A stretch of DNA of 64,000 bases, taken from contig JAVMKO010000002.1 in the NCBI GenBank assembly GCA_032164245.1, forward strand, positions 181,170,920 to 181,234,919. Direction: 5' to 3'. Position 1 is the first letter of the stretch. Each line of letters starts with the position of its first letter. The DNA is from Sternotherus odoratus (lineage: Eukaryota; Chordata; Testudines; Kinosternidae). Below, piece by piece: positions 1 through 12,889 of the stretch. The position numbers and the translations under genes were made by a program. The notes beneath the pieces were generated by a model, which had not been told where the DNA came from, ran no database searches, and saw nothing but the letters and a program-made list of their open reading frames with translations.

Positions 1-2100
1 TCACCCTCCCCGGCTGAAGGCAGACTTCCCCCACCCCTGTCTCTCTGTACCCGAGAGGCAGACACCTGGAGACTGCTTCCTCCCTCCCCCGTCTAACCTG
101 ACGGTAAGGAGAGACAGTCTTCACACTCCAGGTAGGCCCCTAGCTGCCCTGGTTCCTATTCCCTTCCCTTCTCCCTTCCCAACTGGAAGCAGAGAAAAAC
201 CCTAAGGGAAATAAACCAGACGGTTTTATAACTAGAAAATTTAAAAAAGAAAAAGGTTAAAGCAGAGATACAGACACTTTACATTTGAGGTTCCCCACTT
301 TGTTCTGAAAAGGAAAGAACACCCCAAAAGGCACGGCTTATTAGAAGAATCAAATGGTAATACTCACATTAGCTAAGTAGAAGTATAAGAGAAGAAAAGC
401 TGAGTTATCTCCATAGCTAGAGACACTCCTGGACCCTTGCCCATGTTGCCTGGCAAGCTCCCTGCCTCATGGACAACCAAGATGGATCTGACTGTTTTGC
501 TCCTCCCTTCTTCATGGGCTCGAGGCTCCTCCCTCCCCCATGGCAGGGAAACTCCTACGTTACCTGTCTCAGATAACAAGCCCCACCCAGGCAAGGCACA
601 CTGTGTTAGATAACATAGCCCAACCCAGGCAAGGCACCCTTCACACTTATAACAGGTGGAATAGGCTGTCTCAGCAGAAACAAAGCAGCTTTACACATTG
701 GTGTACATTGAAGACAATCAGTGAAGGCACTTGATGCAGATGAGGTCCTTGGGAACCTATCTTTGCTATCCCTGTTGCAAGACACTGCTGCACTGAGTGT
801 CAAGAGGCACTAAAGCCTACAATAGGGAATAGTTTAAGTTTTAAGTTTGTCAAAGCAACAACTTCTGAGTGACCTCTGAAATTCATTACAAGGTATTGAT
901 AAATGCCCATCTCAAGACATGATGGTCCCCTAATTCAGACAGTGCTGAAGCATGCAATCCTTTTCCAGCTACACATAACACTACCTATTTCTATAATTTT
1001 GACACACAGTTCATTTAGATAAGTATGGCCACTCACTAACACCACTAGCCCTAGAGAAGTATCTACATAGACTGTATGCATAAGCCACATTGAATGGTAC
1101 TCACAATCTTTTGTTTCCCTTTCCCCTTAACTTTCCCACTTCCTTTGTTTTTACTGGAGCACCTAAGGTTCAGTAGTTCTTTTCAGAGCAAAGTGACTAT
1201 CTGAGAACATTCCTTTACTAAGATCTGAGCTATAATATTTACATTATTAAAGACTGAGGTAGAAGCCAGATATTTGATCAATTATATCACATAGACTCTG
1301 GTAATCAAAACATCACTGAGATGAAGGTAAAATCTATCTTTAAACATGTTCAAGGTTCTTCCCACATACCTCATCAGGAAGAGATTTCAGAAGCTGCTGT
1401 GGTTTTTCTTTTTGTGTTAAATTTCTATCTATTTTCAGCATAAAAGGCCAAATTTGGAGGAAAGTGGCTACAGATTCAGAGATAAATTAATCTAACTAGT
1501 AAACCAGCAAAGACAGAGACCATCATGTGCTGAAGCGCAAAAGTTATTTTTCTTCCAAAACCTGTTATCTTCTCATAAAGTATAACTAAAAAATCTTATA
1601 AAGAAGGATAGTTCAGGAATATGGAATATTACTAGAACAGTTCTTTACCAGTAGATATTAGAGCCAAATATAAATTTCTTATGATAGATGGCAGGTTTGT
1701 CACTGCAACTATGCAGCGATAAGGCAGCTGTTTGTTTCCCAAGGAAAGGAGACCCTTGCTACATGGATCATTTTCATAGTGACAGCCTTGACAAGTTTGA
1801 CATTTGCTTCGTGAAGTATTCTGAAGCAGACATCAAGAAAATGCACCCGCTGGGACCACTGGAAAGCTGACAGTCTTACCTTTTAATGTATATCTCCATT
1901 CATTCTTACTGTCAAATCCCACCAATTTCCTACAACAAAATTTTTGCAGATCTGATATAATGGAAGCTATGAATGAACTAACCATTTTAATGTAAGCAAA
2001 CACGACATCAATTAACTGGTTGCAGTTCCCTGCCCTCACTTTGTTCAGTAAAAAGAGCAAAGCTAAAGGGATGATGAATATTGTTTCCAAAGGAGTACCT
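1..2100. other. Gene-free stretch with a short tandem duplication
   Basis: I recognise no gene or named repeat here, apart from the weak exon candidate at 1880-1929. At 571-607 and 608-638 a unit of about 37 bp containing AGATAACA and CCAGGCAAGGCAC is repeated in tandem. Short tandem duplications like this are common in LTRs and in unique DNA, so it does not identify an element. The open frames here are short and show no domain. Confidence 0.5.
1880..1929 (-). other. Weak candidate exon, unknown gene
   Basis: On the minus strand a TTTTGTTGTAG acceptor-like site is followed by 50 bases open in one frame (reading KLVGFDSKNEWRYTLK) and a good donor, AAAAG|GTAAGAC. The length is not a multiple of three. 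I do not recognise the peptide. An open 50-bp stretch between splice-like sites occurs by chance in large introns, so this is only a candidate. It would be on the same strand as the better candidate at 29173-29286. Confidence 0.2.
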
Positions 2101-2116
2101 AAATTATGTAGAGTTA

Positions 2117-2212
2117 ACAAAGTCCTGTGGCACCTTAAAGACTAACTATAAAGTTTTGAAGCATGAGCTTTCGTGGGCTAATACCCACTTCGTCGGATGC
2201 AGGCAGTAGAAG
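2117..2212 (-). mobile_element. Penelope-like (Neptune type) terminal fragment
   Basis: The stretch contains GTGGCACCTTAAAGACTAAC, then GCATGAGCTTTCGTGGGC, then CACTTCGTCGGATGCA. These are recognisable phrases of the terminal region of a Penelope-like element that is very abundant in turtles and some other vertebrates. The same phrases occur in better context at 41810-41997 and 43942-44215. Only about 100 bp survive and no GIY-YIG or reverse transcriptase coding is present. Confidence 0.7.
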
Positions 2213-2711
2213 TGTTCAATTGTTCACAAACAGGCAGTTATAGATTATGTAGTATATGTAGTTATAAATTATGTAGTAAATAGCATTGTACTCTAGGTGG
2301 CAATGCAAGACCAAGAGAATTATTTTTCTAACAAAGACCTTATTTAAGATCTACAAGCAGCTGCATGTTTATGTCAAAACAAACCCCTTTAACTTATAGT
2401 GGTACAAGAACTTTAAGTATTTAAAATAGTTTGTTAGTGTTCCGTATTTTCCATCTACTTGCTTCTAATTTTGATTAAAAGGATAAATGTGCCATAGCAA
2501 GACTCCTTAAAGCCAAATTTCACTTAATGCTCACTATAGCACTAGGATTTTATGCCAGCTTTCAAACCCTCCATCTGTTTCGCCCTCTTCTTACGAGGCA
2601 GCCATTCCATTCAGTGGCTCCTTTGGCTGACTGCCACTGCAGTTGGTATTTTCAGCTGGGCAGGTGGTGCTTGGAACCAAACAGTTGTCTTACAAGTTCA
2701 GCTGATTCTAA

Positions 2712-3506
2712 GGGTATGTCTTCACTACAGGAGTAGGTCGATTTCCCTTAAGTCGATTTTCTAAAGTCTACTTTAGAAAATCGACTTAGTGTGTCCCCAC
2801 AAAGGACAGCAGGTCGACAGTGGTCGACACTGTCTGTCCTTCAACTTTTGCAGGGGTCGACATAGCCCGCATTGCACTGTGGGTAGGTAGCCCACAGTGC
2901 CGGGAGTGCCGGACCCCCCCGCCTGCCCAAGCAGCCCCGCGCCGGACCCACCGCCCGCCCAAGCAGCCCCGCAAGCCCCCCCGCCCGCCCGAGCAGCCCC
3001 GCGCCGGACCCCCCTGCCCGAGCCCCGTGCCCGCCTGAGCAGCCCCGCGCCGGTTGCCCCCCTGGTCCGTGGGGCTGCTCGGGCAGGCGAGGGGGTTCGC
3101 AGAGCTGCTTGGGCGGGCGGGGGGGTCCGGCGCGTGGCTGCTCGGGTGGGCGGGGGGGGGTCCGGCGCGGGGCTGCTCGGGCGGGCGGGGGGGTCCGGCA
3201 CGGGGCTGCTCAGGCGGGCGGGGGGTTCGCGGAGCTGCTTGGGCGGGTGGGGGGGTCCGGTGCGGGGCTGCTCGGGCGGGGGGGTCCATGGAGCTGCTCA
3301 GAGGTCCGAGGCTTAAAGTCGTTTGCCTCCTCACTAGATAACAACTTAGAGATGTCGATTTTAGCGCTACTCCTCTCGTTTTGGAGGAGTACAAAAGTCG
3401 ATTTTAAGAGCCCTTTAAATCGACTTTAATGGCATCCATATGAGGACATGTTTATTTCGACTTAACGTCGTTAAAGTCGACGTTAAGTTGTAGTGAAGAC
3501 ATGCCC
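2712..3506 (+). mobile_element. Harbinger-like non-autonomous DNA transposon, 795 bp
   Basis: The left end reads GGGTATGTCTTCACTAC and the right end is its near-perfect inverse, GTAGTGAAGACATGCCC. TAA flanks both sides (2709-2711 and 3507-3509). A 3-bp TWA duplication is typical of the PIF/Harbinger superfamily, so I place it there by inference; no transposase is present. Inside the ends are palindromes (2747-2785 around TTTTCTAAAG; 3460-3488 with an 11-bp stem) and a GC-rich core at 2915-3300. The core is built from repeats of GAGCTGCTCGGGCGGGCG, which run inverted in the left part and direct in the right part. The long open frames across the core are low-complexity artefacts. A second copy, in opposite orientation, lies at 36432-37478. 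Confidence 0.8.
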
Positions 3507-3509
3507 TAA

Positions 3510-6500
3510 GTTGTAAAAAGTACTACAAAATTGTTTGTTTTTTAGCCATCTGAGTCTGTCTTAACTTTTGAATTATTAGGTTTACATACTTATGGATCTA
3601 AAAGACAACTATTAACTAAATACAAAATGACTTAAGAAGTATTGCCCTGTCTGTGTACAAAGGTAGGCTCCATTAATTTTCTTGTAAGTCTTGGAGCGTG
3701 TCCTTTTTTTAAATTCCAAGACAGAATGTGGCACTATTATGAGTACGGTACTTGCAAAAAGCCACCTTCTAACCATTCAGTTTCACACTCACATGTGCAG
3801 CTATAAACAAATATCAATAATATTTTTATATTAATATGATCTCGTCGGTAGATTTTTTACGAAGTAGAAAAGCATGATCAAAGGAGCTTCAGTTTCTATA
3901 TTATCTGAATGTTACATTGCTAAATAAAGAATAACCATCCATAGACTAAAAATGTATGTGTTAAAACTATTTCTAAAAAGTATAGTCCTTTAATTCTTTA
4001 TTTATTCCACTTAAATTCTCATCTACATTGTACATTTACTACAGTAGAGTGCATCTTTGACCTTTTTGTTTCTATATTTTAGATGCTAAGAGCAACTGCA
4101 GATATCTTATGTACCTATAATAGGTGTACAAGGACAAAAAGCTGCTAAATCCTCATATTTTATTTCAACCAATTCCATTTTTTAAAAAGTCCCATTTAAA
4201 TAAAATCTTTAAGAAGTTATTTTCAACTCTTCAGGCTTTTTAAACTACTTTTCTAAATAAGCCTGAATATATAGTCTTTTAGCAAGAGGTCTCAACATTA
4301 TTTTAATTATCCTCAAATTACTTAAGGACATTAAATAGCAAAGCATATGCAGATACATAATATAAAATACTTCCCCAAACTATGGTCACAAATTTTATAG
4401 ACCTAACGTGCACAAATGAAATCACCTTACATACTTCTGAAGTGCATGTTTTAAACTGCAAGAGAAACTTAACATAGCACAACTGCATTTATCTCAATAA
4501 CTGAAAAAATATTGACCATAATGAATTTTTTTTTACGTAAAATGAGTGCACTGCATGCTTCTGACCAAAGTTAATTAGAGTTTTAATGTTTTACAATTCC
4601 ACCATAATTCTTTAAATGGTGCATTTATTTCATAGTAATAAACACTCGGTTCATTAAGTAAAGTTCAAAATCCGTGTTATGCGCTACATTTAACAACCTT
4701 TGGCCCTTTTCTTCCGTACTTCTTGATTCCGTTTTCCAATGCATTGAATAAGCAATCGACGAACACAATTAAATTTCATGACTCTGCATATCTGGGATTC
4801 TTATTTCATTTAATACAAAGGGCAATTAATCTACCGTTATACACTGAATTCCAACTTTAGTGGGCCATGATAAATACTGAAATGAACATACAGGAAATGC
4901 TTAATTAAATTACCGTAAAAAGCAGAACCAAAGTTTTCCTTGTGACAGGAGAAAATGCATATTTAATTAGAAAAAAAATCTAAAAATGGATTATGAATTT
5001 AAAGTAATTTGGGAACTCTTAGCAAACCCATCTGAAATGTGCGCAGTAAATGTGGCAGCTAACAATATATGAACTACTGAAGAGAGATTTTCTCCCATTT
5101 TCCCTCCTTCTCTTTTATTTTAAAAGATGGGATCCTTCTATGGGGTGAATACTGCAACATGGTGACATCAGAAAACTACACAATAAAAGTCTTTGTATCT
5201 TTTGGAATGTATGTATTTTTAAATCAACCTGTTAATGAAGAATGAGAGAAGGAGCAGAAACCTGTGGTGTTTGGGGCAGCAGAAAATATATAGGAACATT
5301 CAAAGTCTATAGTACAGTGAAGGATAAGACGACGAAGACAAGACAGACGGAAGTAACAGATCTTTCTTTTTTTAAAACATGTATTACATGCAACTCCTGC
5401 CCACATAAATAAAGGCTGTCATTCTCTGGTTATGACATGAACAAACCAATCTAGCTTTGCTCTTGTGGTTTATGATGTTATCAGAAACGCCAGTGGAATT
5501 AAAAATTTATTATATATTGTACTGTTCTGAGTATTTTATGTCTTCTTATTACTGGCAGCATTAATACTCCTTTAGCTAAAAGTTACAAGTATAAATCAGC
5601 TGCGAGACGATAGGCCATTTTCTGGCTGCCCAGTGCAAAAAACCCCTAGATGTTTTTTCACCCCTGCTCTAGTTCCCTCATCATAACCCATGGCGAAGTC
5701 ACCTTGTACTCCATCTGCAACATGAGCTGTAAGGGTCAATTTGCCCACTCAAGTCAATGAGAGTTATTTCACTAATTTCAGTGTGCAAAGGATCAGGCTC
5801 CAAAGAAGTATTCTAGGGCATGGACTAGCCCACATATTTATGCATGTATATCCTTAATCTAGAAATGAAAACTATGAAAACCTTCCATGTCCCACAGAAC
5901 TTATTCATGGTTTTAATGTGGGAGTGGAGGAGGGAACACTGGCAATCAGAATGTAGATGTACTTTTGCAGCATCTGAGAGCCTCCAGGGAGTCAGGATTT
6001 GAACTTTCTTGTGTAGACTTAAAAATTACAAATACCTTATATTTAGGAAGAAACCACCTCTTATCCCTTTGAGGTCCAGGGTCTACCTACAAAATTTCAT
6101 GACATCAAATACATGTTAATATGATATGTCAAATACACTACTTTATATTTAAATGTATATAATACACTATTACAAATAGTTTACATTTAATTTTTATTTA
6201 TTATAATGGTCTTTGGGGCCAGGAGCATGTCCACCTCTGTGCTAATGAGGGGCTATCATTCTGCTCTTATTGGGGTCTCTGGGTCTAATATAAATATTAG
6301 ACAGTTACCTGTTCATTATTATTGATCAGATCTTACAAAGGAAAGCCAGAACCTTAATTTCAATGGGACTATTCACAGATTCCAATTAAGAATGTACATG
6401 TGTTCTGAACTGAGATCTTAAATGGTTTTGTTTTTTTAAAAAAGGCTCACATTCAACTTTAAGGTAACATTAGAGGTCTTGCTTGAATCCATGAGTAAAC

Positions 6501-7200
6501 CTGAAAATCCAGGTTTTAGTTGAAATTTCACTTGTGTTCTGTGTCCTTAAAAGTCCCATGAATGCTTTTTTTGGGGTCTGATTCACAGAATGACTATTTT
6601 ACACATTAAGGACTCTGTTCTGATCTATGTAGTTTAGTTTTGCTATGTGTTAAAAATCAGCTGCATGTCTGTCAAGAAGATGATTTTAGAAGGTATGTAC
6701 GTGGCAATGCTCAATTATGTAACAAATTAAAAAAAAACAAGCCCTTTAATAGTTACCGTGGCAATTAATGAGAAGAGTAGATTAGAGTTCCCACTTTTTA
6801 TCCAGTGTATGCAATACAAACCTAAATATCTACTGAGGCATAAAATCACATTACATTCATAAGTTATGTGCTATATTTTATTTATTCCCATAGTGCTTTG
6901 ATAGGCTTTATTTCAAAGCTGTAAGCAAATATACAGCAGTAGGCAAATTGATAAGATTTGTTTGCTGTGAGATAGCCTTCTTGCTTTCACAGATTTATTA
7001 ATTGAAATGAAAAGAAATGAGGGGTTCAATCAACGCGTACACATCAACATGGAAGAGCCTTTACTTAGTTTGCTGAACTAGCCCTAAGTAAATGAAGCTT
7101 AGACAAACATGTTGACTAAATTAAGATTAGACATGTATGTTAACACATATGTCCTACTGGAATGTAATGGAAGGAAGCCAAAACTGCTGAAATCTGCAGC
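3510..7200. other. AT-rich stretch without recognisable features
   Basis: This is AT-rich sequence with scattered A/T runs and no long frame. I see no coherent repeat family, RNA gene or splice-bounded coding block. It looks like intron or intergenic DNA. Confidence 0.6.
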
Positions 7201-7223
7201 ACGCTCCCATCTTTCCCAGGACA

Positions 7224-7451
7224 TCACAGAAGCTTCTCCGCTGAAGCTGTACCGGGCCCAGGCTCCGGGGGTTGTTTGGCAGGATTAGGGTGAGCAGCAG
7301 GTCTGTAAATCCAATTGGGAGATAATTCTGCTACAATCAGCATTAACTCTTGTAGCCTCTCCTCAGTGGTTGCCACTGTGCCTCTGAGGGGGAACGGAGT
7401 CAAGCAATGGAACTGCTGCCAGAGAATGGCAAGGCGAATGGGGCACTTCAA
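7224..7451 (-). other. Open frame of 75 codons, unidentified
   Basis: The minus strand is open for 75 codons. Midway a strong pyrimidine tract ends in an acceptor-like site (CTCCGTTCCCCCTCAG), followed by a segment reading TTEERLQELMLIVAELSPNW and then a Pro-rich tail and a stop. The composition is more protein-like than the surrounding AT-rich DNA. It could be a terminal exon, a decayed processed copy or chance. I cannot name a family and see no matching donor or poly(A) tract. Confidence 0.25.
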
Positions 7452-7886
7452 GGTACATGGACTTCATAGCTACCTTCAGTTCTGCATGGATCCATCTATT
7501 GCCTTAGAGGACCAAATTCCTGATTCTCAGGAGTGCAAACCCTTCACCCACCAATGAATGAGAAGTATGAATGTCTATGTTGAAACTTATAGTTTCCTAT
7601 GCACATTTTTCCATGTAGTGGTAACACCTTAATTCTTATCCAGATATTTCTGTTAAAAATATTATTTTGTGAGAGGAAAAAAACCTGTGGCACTGTCCTA
7701 ACATAAATTTTATTTAAGACATTTCTACCATTGTCAAATTTAACAAAATATTGTAGCCTTTGAACTTTTTGTCCCCATAATCTATTTCTAGAATTGAAGT
7801 AAATCTATAGTACTATAATCCCCGCTCCCTTGCTCTTCATTCATTTCCTCCCCCCCAAGGAATCTTTCGTACGATTTCCTCTATAG

Positions 7887-8182
7887 CAGCGGTTCTATTG
7901 AAAACTATTGAGAACCGCAACCCTTTTTTGCTTTCTTCTTCGATGCAGCGGACCCTTATATGTCCACTGAAAAGCTGCCGAATTGATTATGTCCGCATTC
8001 CGCGGCTAGTTTCGGCGAACATGCTGTGCGCTCCCGAAAGCGCTTGGTATGTCCACTGAAAAGCCGATGAATGTGGAACTAATCAATTCAGCGGCTTTTC
8101 AGCGGCACAAGGAGCTCGCGACCCCTCGGGAGGTGGCTGGCGACACCCCGAGGGATCACGACCCCCACTTTGAGAACCGCTG
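7887..8182. mobile_element. hAT-like MITE, 296 bp
   Basis: The termini are inverted: CAGCGGTTCT at the left and AGAACCGCTG at the right, next to CACTTTGAGAACC, a phrase typical of vertebrate hAT-derived MITEs. Inside, TATGTCCACTGAAAAGC occurs twice and a GCGGCTTTTCAGCGG palindrome sits near the right end. The flanking 8-bp sequences no longer match, so the target duplication is lost or the ends have eroded. No transposase is encoded. Confidence 0.7.
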
Positions 8183-8535
8183 CAAAGCTGTCCAAAAATT
8201 TTCTTAAAGATTATTATGGAAATCAATTACAAAGACTTTTCCTACATCCAGCTAACATGGACCTATTAAGTTTCTTGGACAGAATGAATCAGGAAAACAA
8301 AACTTCAGCTGTGCAAATGGAAATAAGGAGTATGTTTTTGACAGTGAGGGCAATTAACCATTGGAACAATTTACCAAAGGGCGTGGTGGATTTTCCATCA
8401 CTAGAAATGTTTTTCTAAAAGATATGTTCTTGGAATTTTTTTTTTTTGGGGGGGGGTTTCTATGGTCTGTGTTGTACAGTAAATCAGACTAGATTATCAC
8501 AATAGTCCCTTCTGGTCCTGAAATCTATGAATCTA
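8183..8535 (+). mobile_element. CR1-type LINE, 3' end
   Basis: The translated stretch contains TVRAINHWNNLPKGVVDFPSLEMFF, the conserved end of the CR1 ORF2 protein. It is followed by the usual CR1 tail, CAGACTAGATTATCACAATAGTCCCTTCTGG, and the terminal ATCTATGAATCTATAA octamer-like repeat. The element is 5' truncated and directly abuts the hAT MITE on its left, which probably inserted into or next to it. Confidence 0.85.
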
Positions 8536-8544
8536 TAAGCAGAG

Positions 8545-8725
8545 AAGGGAGGTTATGGATTTGGGAGTTGGTGTTGAGTTGTTTAATAGGTGAGGGTTGT
8601 GATTTCCTCCCCCCTCACAAGGAGCTGAGAGCCACTCAACCAAACTGTAAACCCTGTATATGAGGGAAACCACTTCAAGGCAGGGGTTTGGGCAGCACTC
8701 CTAGTTCTAGCACCTATGCCCCTCC
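8545..8725. repeat. Probable dispersed repeat fragment
   Basis: The phrases GCTGAGAGCCACTCAACCAAACTGTAAACCCTG and AACCACTTCAAGGCAGGGGT are ones I associate with a repeat frequent in turtle and crocodilian DNA. I cannot assign its class. It has no coding potential. Confidence 0.35.
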
Positions 8726-8729
8726 TATT

Positions 8730-9560
8730 AATATGGTTTTCATTTTTTTTTTACAAAATTCTATTACTTTACTTGAAAGTAATGCCAATAGCCCTGGTGT
8801 TTGTGGGGTCAGGGCCCATATGAGTAGTAAATAGAAAAGCTTGTGTTAATTATTAAATTTAATGTACCAAAGCTTAACTATTAATCAACTTGAAAATTTA
8901 AGAAATAAAGCAATATGTATTCAAATACAATAAATTCACTTCAATCTCCTTCCAGCTCTCTGTGTTCTGACATCTAGTATTTTTGTGTGTCGCCATTCTA
9001 TTCCTTCCGTAGGTTTGGGGAGTGAATATATTTGTGAGAATAGCAATTACACGTAGCTAAGTCTTATTGTAGTTCTATGATTTGTTTAAAAAAGGGATAA
9101 ATCTTCAATGTATATACATTGTTTAAGCTTTGTACTATTACGTCCTGTATCACAAAAAGAATAAAGAATAAAATACTTTAATATTCATGAATATTAAATA
9201 CATTTTTATATTACATTAAAATAATTGTGTGCCTACTGCAAACAGTATAACACCTGCTCATTTAAGTGCTATTGTAAGTAAAATTTACTGAGGAGAAATC
9301 TGTAAGAGTAACATATGCCTCAAAACATTCACTGGTAACCTTAACACACAAAAAAATCTGTCAGTCAACATTTTCTAGTTAATCTGGAAGAAGACAAGTC
9401 ACCTGTCAAAATGTCAAATCAAATCCAAAGGCAGACCTTGCCCTAGTCTAGACATCTATGATGAAGAGGGCTCCTAACCTATGTTTCTATGAATCTCTCT
9501 GATAAATTTAAAGACTGTTCTTCCACAATACTGGATCAAAGGTGTCTAGCAGTTCGAGAT

Positions 9561-9602
<42 letters not shown>

Positions 9603-12080
9603 TTGTTAAAGACTTAGGGGAAAAAACCACTTAGTTGTGATTCAATTACAGTAAGGCAACAATGAAAAAAAAGATACCTAAAACTAGGCACAATTTGACC
9701 ATAACTAATTAGAGCTCTGCTTTTTTATGGCAGCACAGCCCATTACAGAGCCCATATTATAAATCACTATTTACCTACCATTCCCTAAGCTGCTGCAGCC
9801 ATTTAACATCATTAGGAAAAACTCTTCATGCAACTTGATCATTTCCATTCCTTCAAAATCTATTCACTCAAAAGATTTTTTTCCTTACATATTTCCATAT
9901 CTCAATGCCAGTACTCTTCACAACGTATTAAGCGCAACATCACACAAACACTTACACATATAATTTTAGAAACATAAGTGGTCCAATTGAACTCAAATGA
10001 GATCAGCACAAACTGGTCCCATTTAACTCTGGTACTACTCACTTGAGAAAAGTTGTTCATATGAGCATATGGAGGATTGGGTCCTAACTGAGCTCAATAT
10101 TTATCTTGAACAGATTCATGGCCATGGGTGTGGTTGAATCCTGTGGGTGCTTAACAAAACTATGTTTTATAAGATCTTTCATACAAGTGAGCATTATTTT
10201 AGTTATTTTTGCCTCACTACATTTTGTTTCACATCATCTATCATTTTCCTCAATGTTTCCCTACAATATTAAACTTGCTAAATTAATATATTTTATTATA
10301 AATACTATGGCATACCTGAACCCACTTACTCAATTTACGTAGTCACCGTCTATTTTTTTGTCATTGGCTTTTCTCATTTTGCATATATATGAGCTCAGGG
10401 AACCTGATATGAAGATTCCAAAAATGAGGGGTCATTTTTTTTCAGTTGTTTCTTTCTTTAACTGACAGTTTAAGTGAATTTGCATCCATCTCTTTTCCTG
10501 CGTAGTCTCACAAAACAGAAAACTGACTGGAAAGATCTATAATCCTATGGGAAAAATATTTACATTTAACTGTGGCAAATATTCAGTCTCTGTCATTGAT
10601 ACACTGTACTTTTGTTACTTGCATGGGATGGAACCTATGTTACCTATGTTTCTCTCTCATATATTCATATCTCAGTCAGTATAATAAAACAAGAAACACG
10701 TAAGCATTTTACTTGCTACTGTAGCTTTTCCATTTGTTTAATACCATATTTAAATTTAGCAACAAACATGTAATGATAGTGGTTGCTTAAAAGTAAAATA
10801 ATAATTTAAAATGTCTGATTATGATGAAAAGCAGCAAATTCTGCATGGTAATACTCATTGTTTCAAGCTGAATTTTAGTATCTCTTCAATGAACTGCTAA
10901 TTTCCATAGCCCTATGGTGCTCTCTTCACACACTTAGCTGACACATCTACAGTGACACATTAATCATTGTGACTACAGCTGGGCTAAGCTATTTTCAATT
11001 CACATAATTTCAAGAAAATAAAACATCTGGGATATTTCTAAAAAAAGGCAAAAACTGTGAAGTTTGTAGGCTATTCTCTCTCCAATTCCCTCAATTGACA
11101 GAAAAACTAGGCGAGACCTGAGCGTTGGAAGGTTTCTAGCCTCCTTCAAGATCTACCATTTTGTAAATTTCCATCACTGTGATTAAGGTGTAACTCCCAA
11201 CAACCACTGGTCGTGCATGAAGCCACAGCAAACTGTTAAACAAAATAATGGGTTCCAAAGCAATCCAAATATAGTGAAATATTTTCCAAATCTCTATGCT
11301 GAGATTTCGTTGAGTAGTTCTGCCCCTTTTAGTGACCATGTAATGCATATATATACCTCTAACATTTAATCATCGATCATTGCCTTAAATGAGAATGGAT
11401 TATTATGAAAATTTTGGGGGAGATCTACAGCATCTGGGGTCCATATTCATTTGTATCAATTGCCATAAGGCCTGATCCAGAGGACAGGCCCCCATTGTAT
11501 CAGGCATTGTGCAAACACATCATAAAAGATAGGCTTGTCCTGTAAAGATTATAATCTAATCAGAAAAAAGACACTCTGTGGGGAGCAAGGGGATGGGGAA
11601 GGGAGAAATAACATAAAAGCAAAGTGATGGAGGGTAATCTTATTAACAGCTTTTTTTAGTGGACCCAGACAGGTGATATATATGATGGGTTGGAAACAGG
11701 CTATCACCAAAATAAGTAAAACATTTTTACATATATACAATAGGTACCTCTTTATAGATACACTCTAAATTCTGACCATATCTGACAGCTCTTCAACCTA
11801 TCCATCATCAGCTGGTCAATTCACTACAGAGCTGGTTGCAGAGAAGGGATGTGAAGGAAGAAAGGACAGTGGCTTTATGGATTAGATCAAGGAGGATATT
11901 TCATGCATAAAGGACAGGGTGGAGGAGAGCACCGAAACTTTAGTGTGAGAAGCTGACAAATGGACAGATGAGGCTGGTACTGTTAGCTGAGGTGAGGAGA
12001 GGTAACACAGTAGTGGTTTATAATCTAAAAAAGTGCTAGTAACAGTGGGCTAAAATAAATAACTGAAATAATTATGTGTG
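8730..12080. other. AT-rich stretch with one (CA)n microsatellite
   Basis: A CA dinucleotide run occupies about 9563-9599. At about 11480-11560 a faint repeat ending in AGATTATAATCTAATCAG resembles one at 26480-26540 (GAGGTTACAATCTAAT), suggesting an old dispersed element of unknown class. Nothing else is recognisable. Confidence 0.5.
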
Positions 12081-12084
12081 GAAA

Positions 12085-12290
12085 TGGGTGTGGTCTGAGC
12101 ACAAAATTTGAATCAGGAACTTCTGAGTTCTAATCTCAGCTCTGATATTGGCCAGCTACCATTCATCTTTTTGGTTTTGGAAAAGCCAAACTCACTGCTT
12201 CAGTTACCTTATCTGTTAAGAATGGATAATAATACTTACCTACTCTCATAAAGAGATTCAAGGATGAAAAGCTATACAGAAGTATTGTTA
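12085..12290 (+). mobile_element. MIR-type SINE
   Basis: In order it shows TGTGGTCTGAGCACAAA, CAGGAACTTCTGAGTTCTAATCTCAGCTCTG, a degraded CORE region, then CTTCAGTTACCTTATCTGTTAAGAATGGATAATAATACTTACC. This order matches the tRNA-derived head, core and tail of MIR, an ancient amniote SINE. It is strongly diverged. Confidence 0.8.
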
Positions 12291-12299
12291 TATTCAGAA

Positions 12300-12885
12300 A
12301 GTACAGAAAGCTTTAAAAGCATTAACTTTCAGTGCAGAGAATCACCTGTTCCACCTCAGCCCAGCAAAAAGAAGAGATAAAATAAATACACTTATTGCAA
12401 GAAATTGTACAGCTCTACATTTTGAAGCATCAATCTTTCCCCCTCAAAATAAACATTGAAAACAGGTGTTTTATGGTACAAGATGATAAAATATACCACA
12501 AGTTATAAAAAATGTTACCACAGAGGCTACCTCATGGATTAAAAACCATTCTGAGTTGACTCCACACCCAGAACAGTATCTGCCTTTGAAAGAGATCTTC
12601 AAGTTTCTGGTCTTTCCTTAGCTGTTTAGGCATGCCACCATGGTCGTGCTGTCTGAGCCAACTAGAAAATGCCCCCTTGCATCTGCAGCCTAAAAATATG
12701 AGAACCTTTATTTCTCTTTGCTCCAGCAGGTTTGTTCTTTCTGTTCTTTCACAGGACTTCCATAGCTGTTATGTGCTTCAAGTGTGCTCCTCAACTGGAC
12801 AGACTAATATCTGTGATCAGTACTTAAGAGTCTGAAGGCACTTCTAAAAACCAAAACACAAAAAACCCATAGCAGCATATTTCAG
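12300..12885. other. Stretch without recognisable features
   Basis: I see no gene, RNA or clear repeat. The open frame at 12632-12835 has no domain or splice context. Confidence 0.5.
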
Positions 12886-12889
12886 AGCT

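Noticed and set aside
2773..3429. Several overlapping Pro/Arg/Gly-rich open frames of 70-200 codons on both strands
   Set aside because: They lie in the GC-rich minisatellite core of a DNA transposon. Repeats without stops stay open in all frames; no protein family is seen.
7224..7451. Possible Cdt1-like C-terminal fragment (VAELSPNW)
   Set aside because: The resemblance is a few residues only and the surrounding sequence does not fit; left as unidentified.
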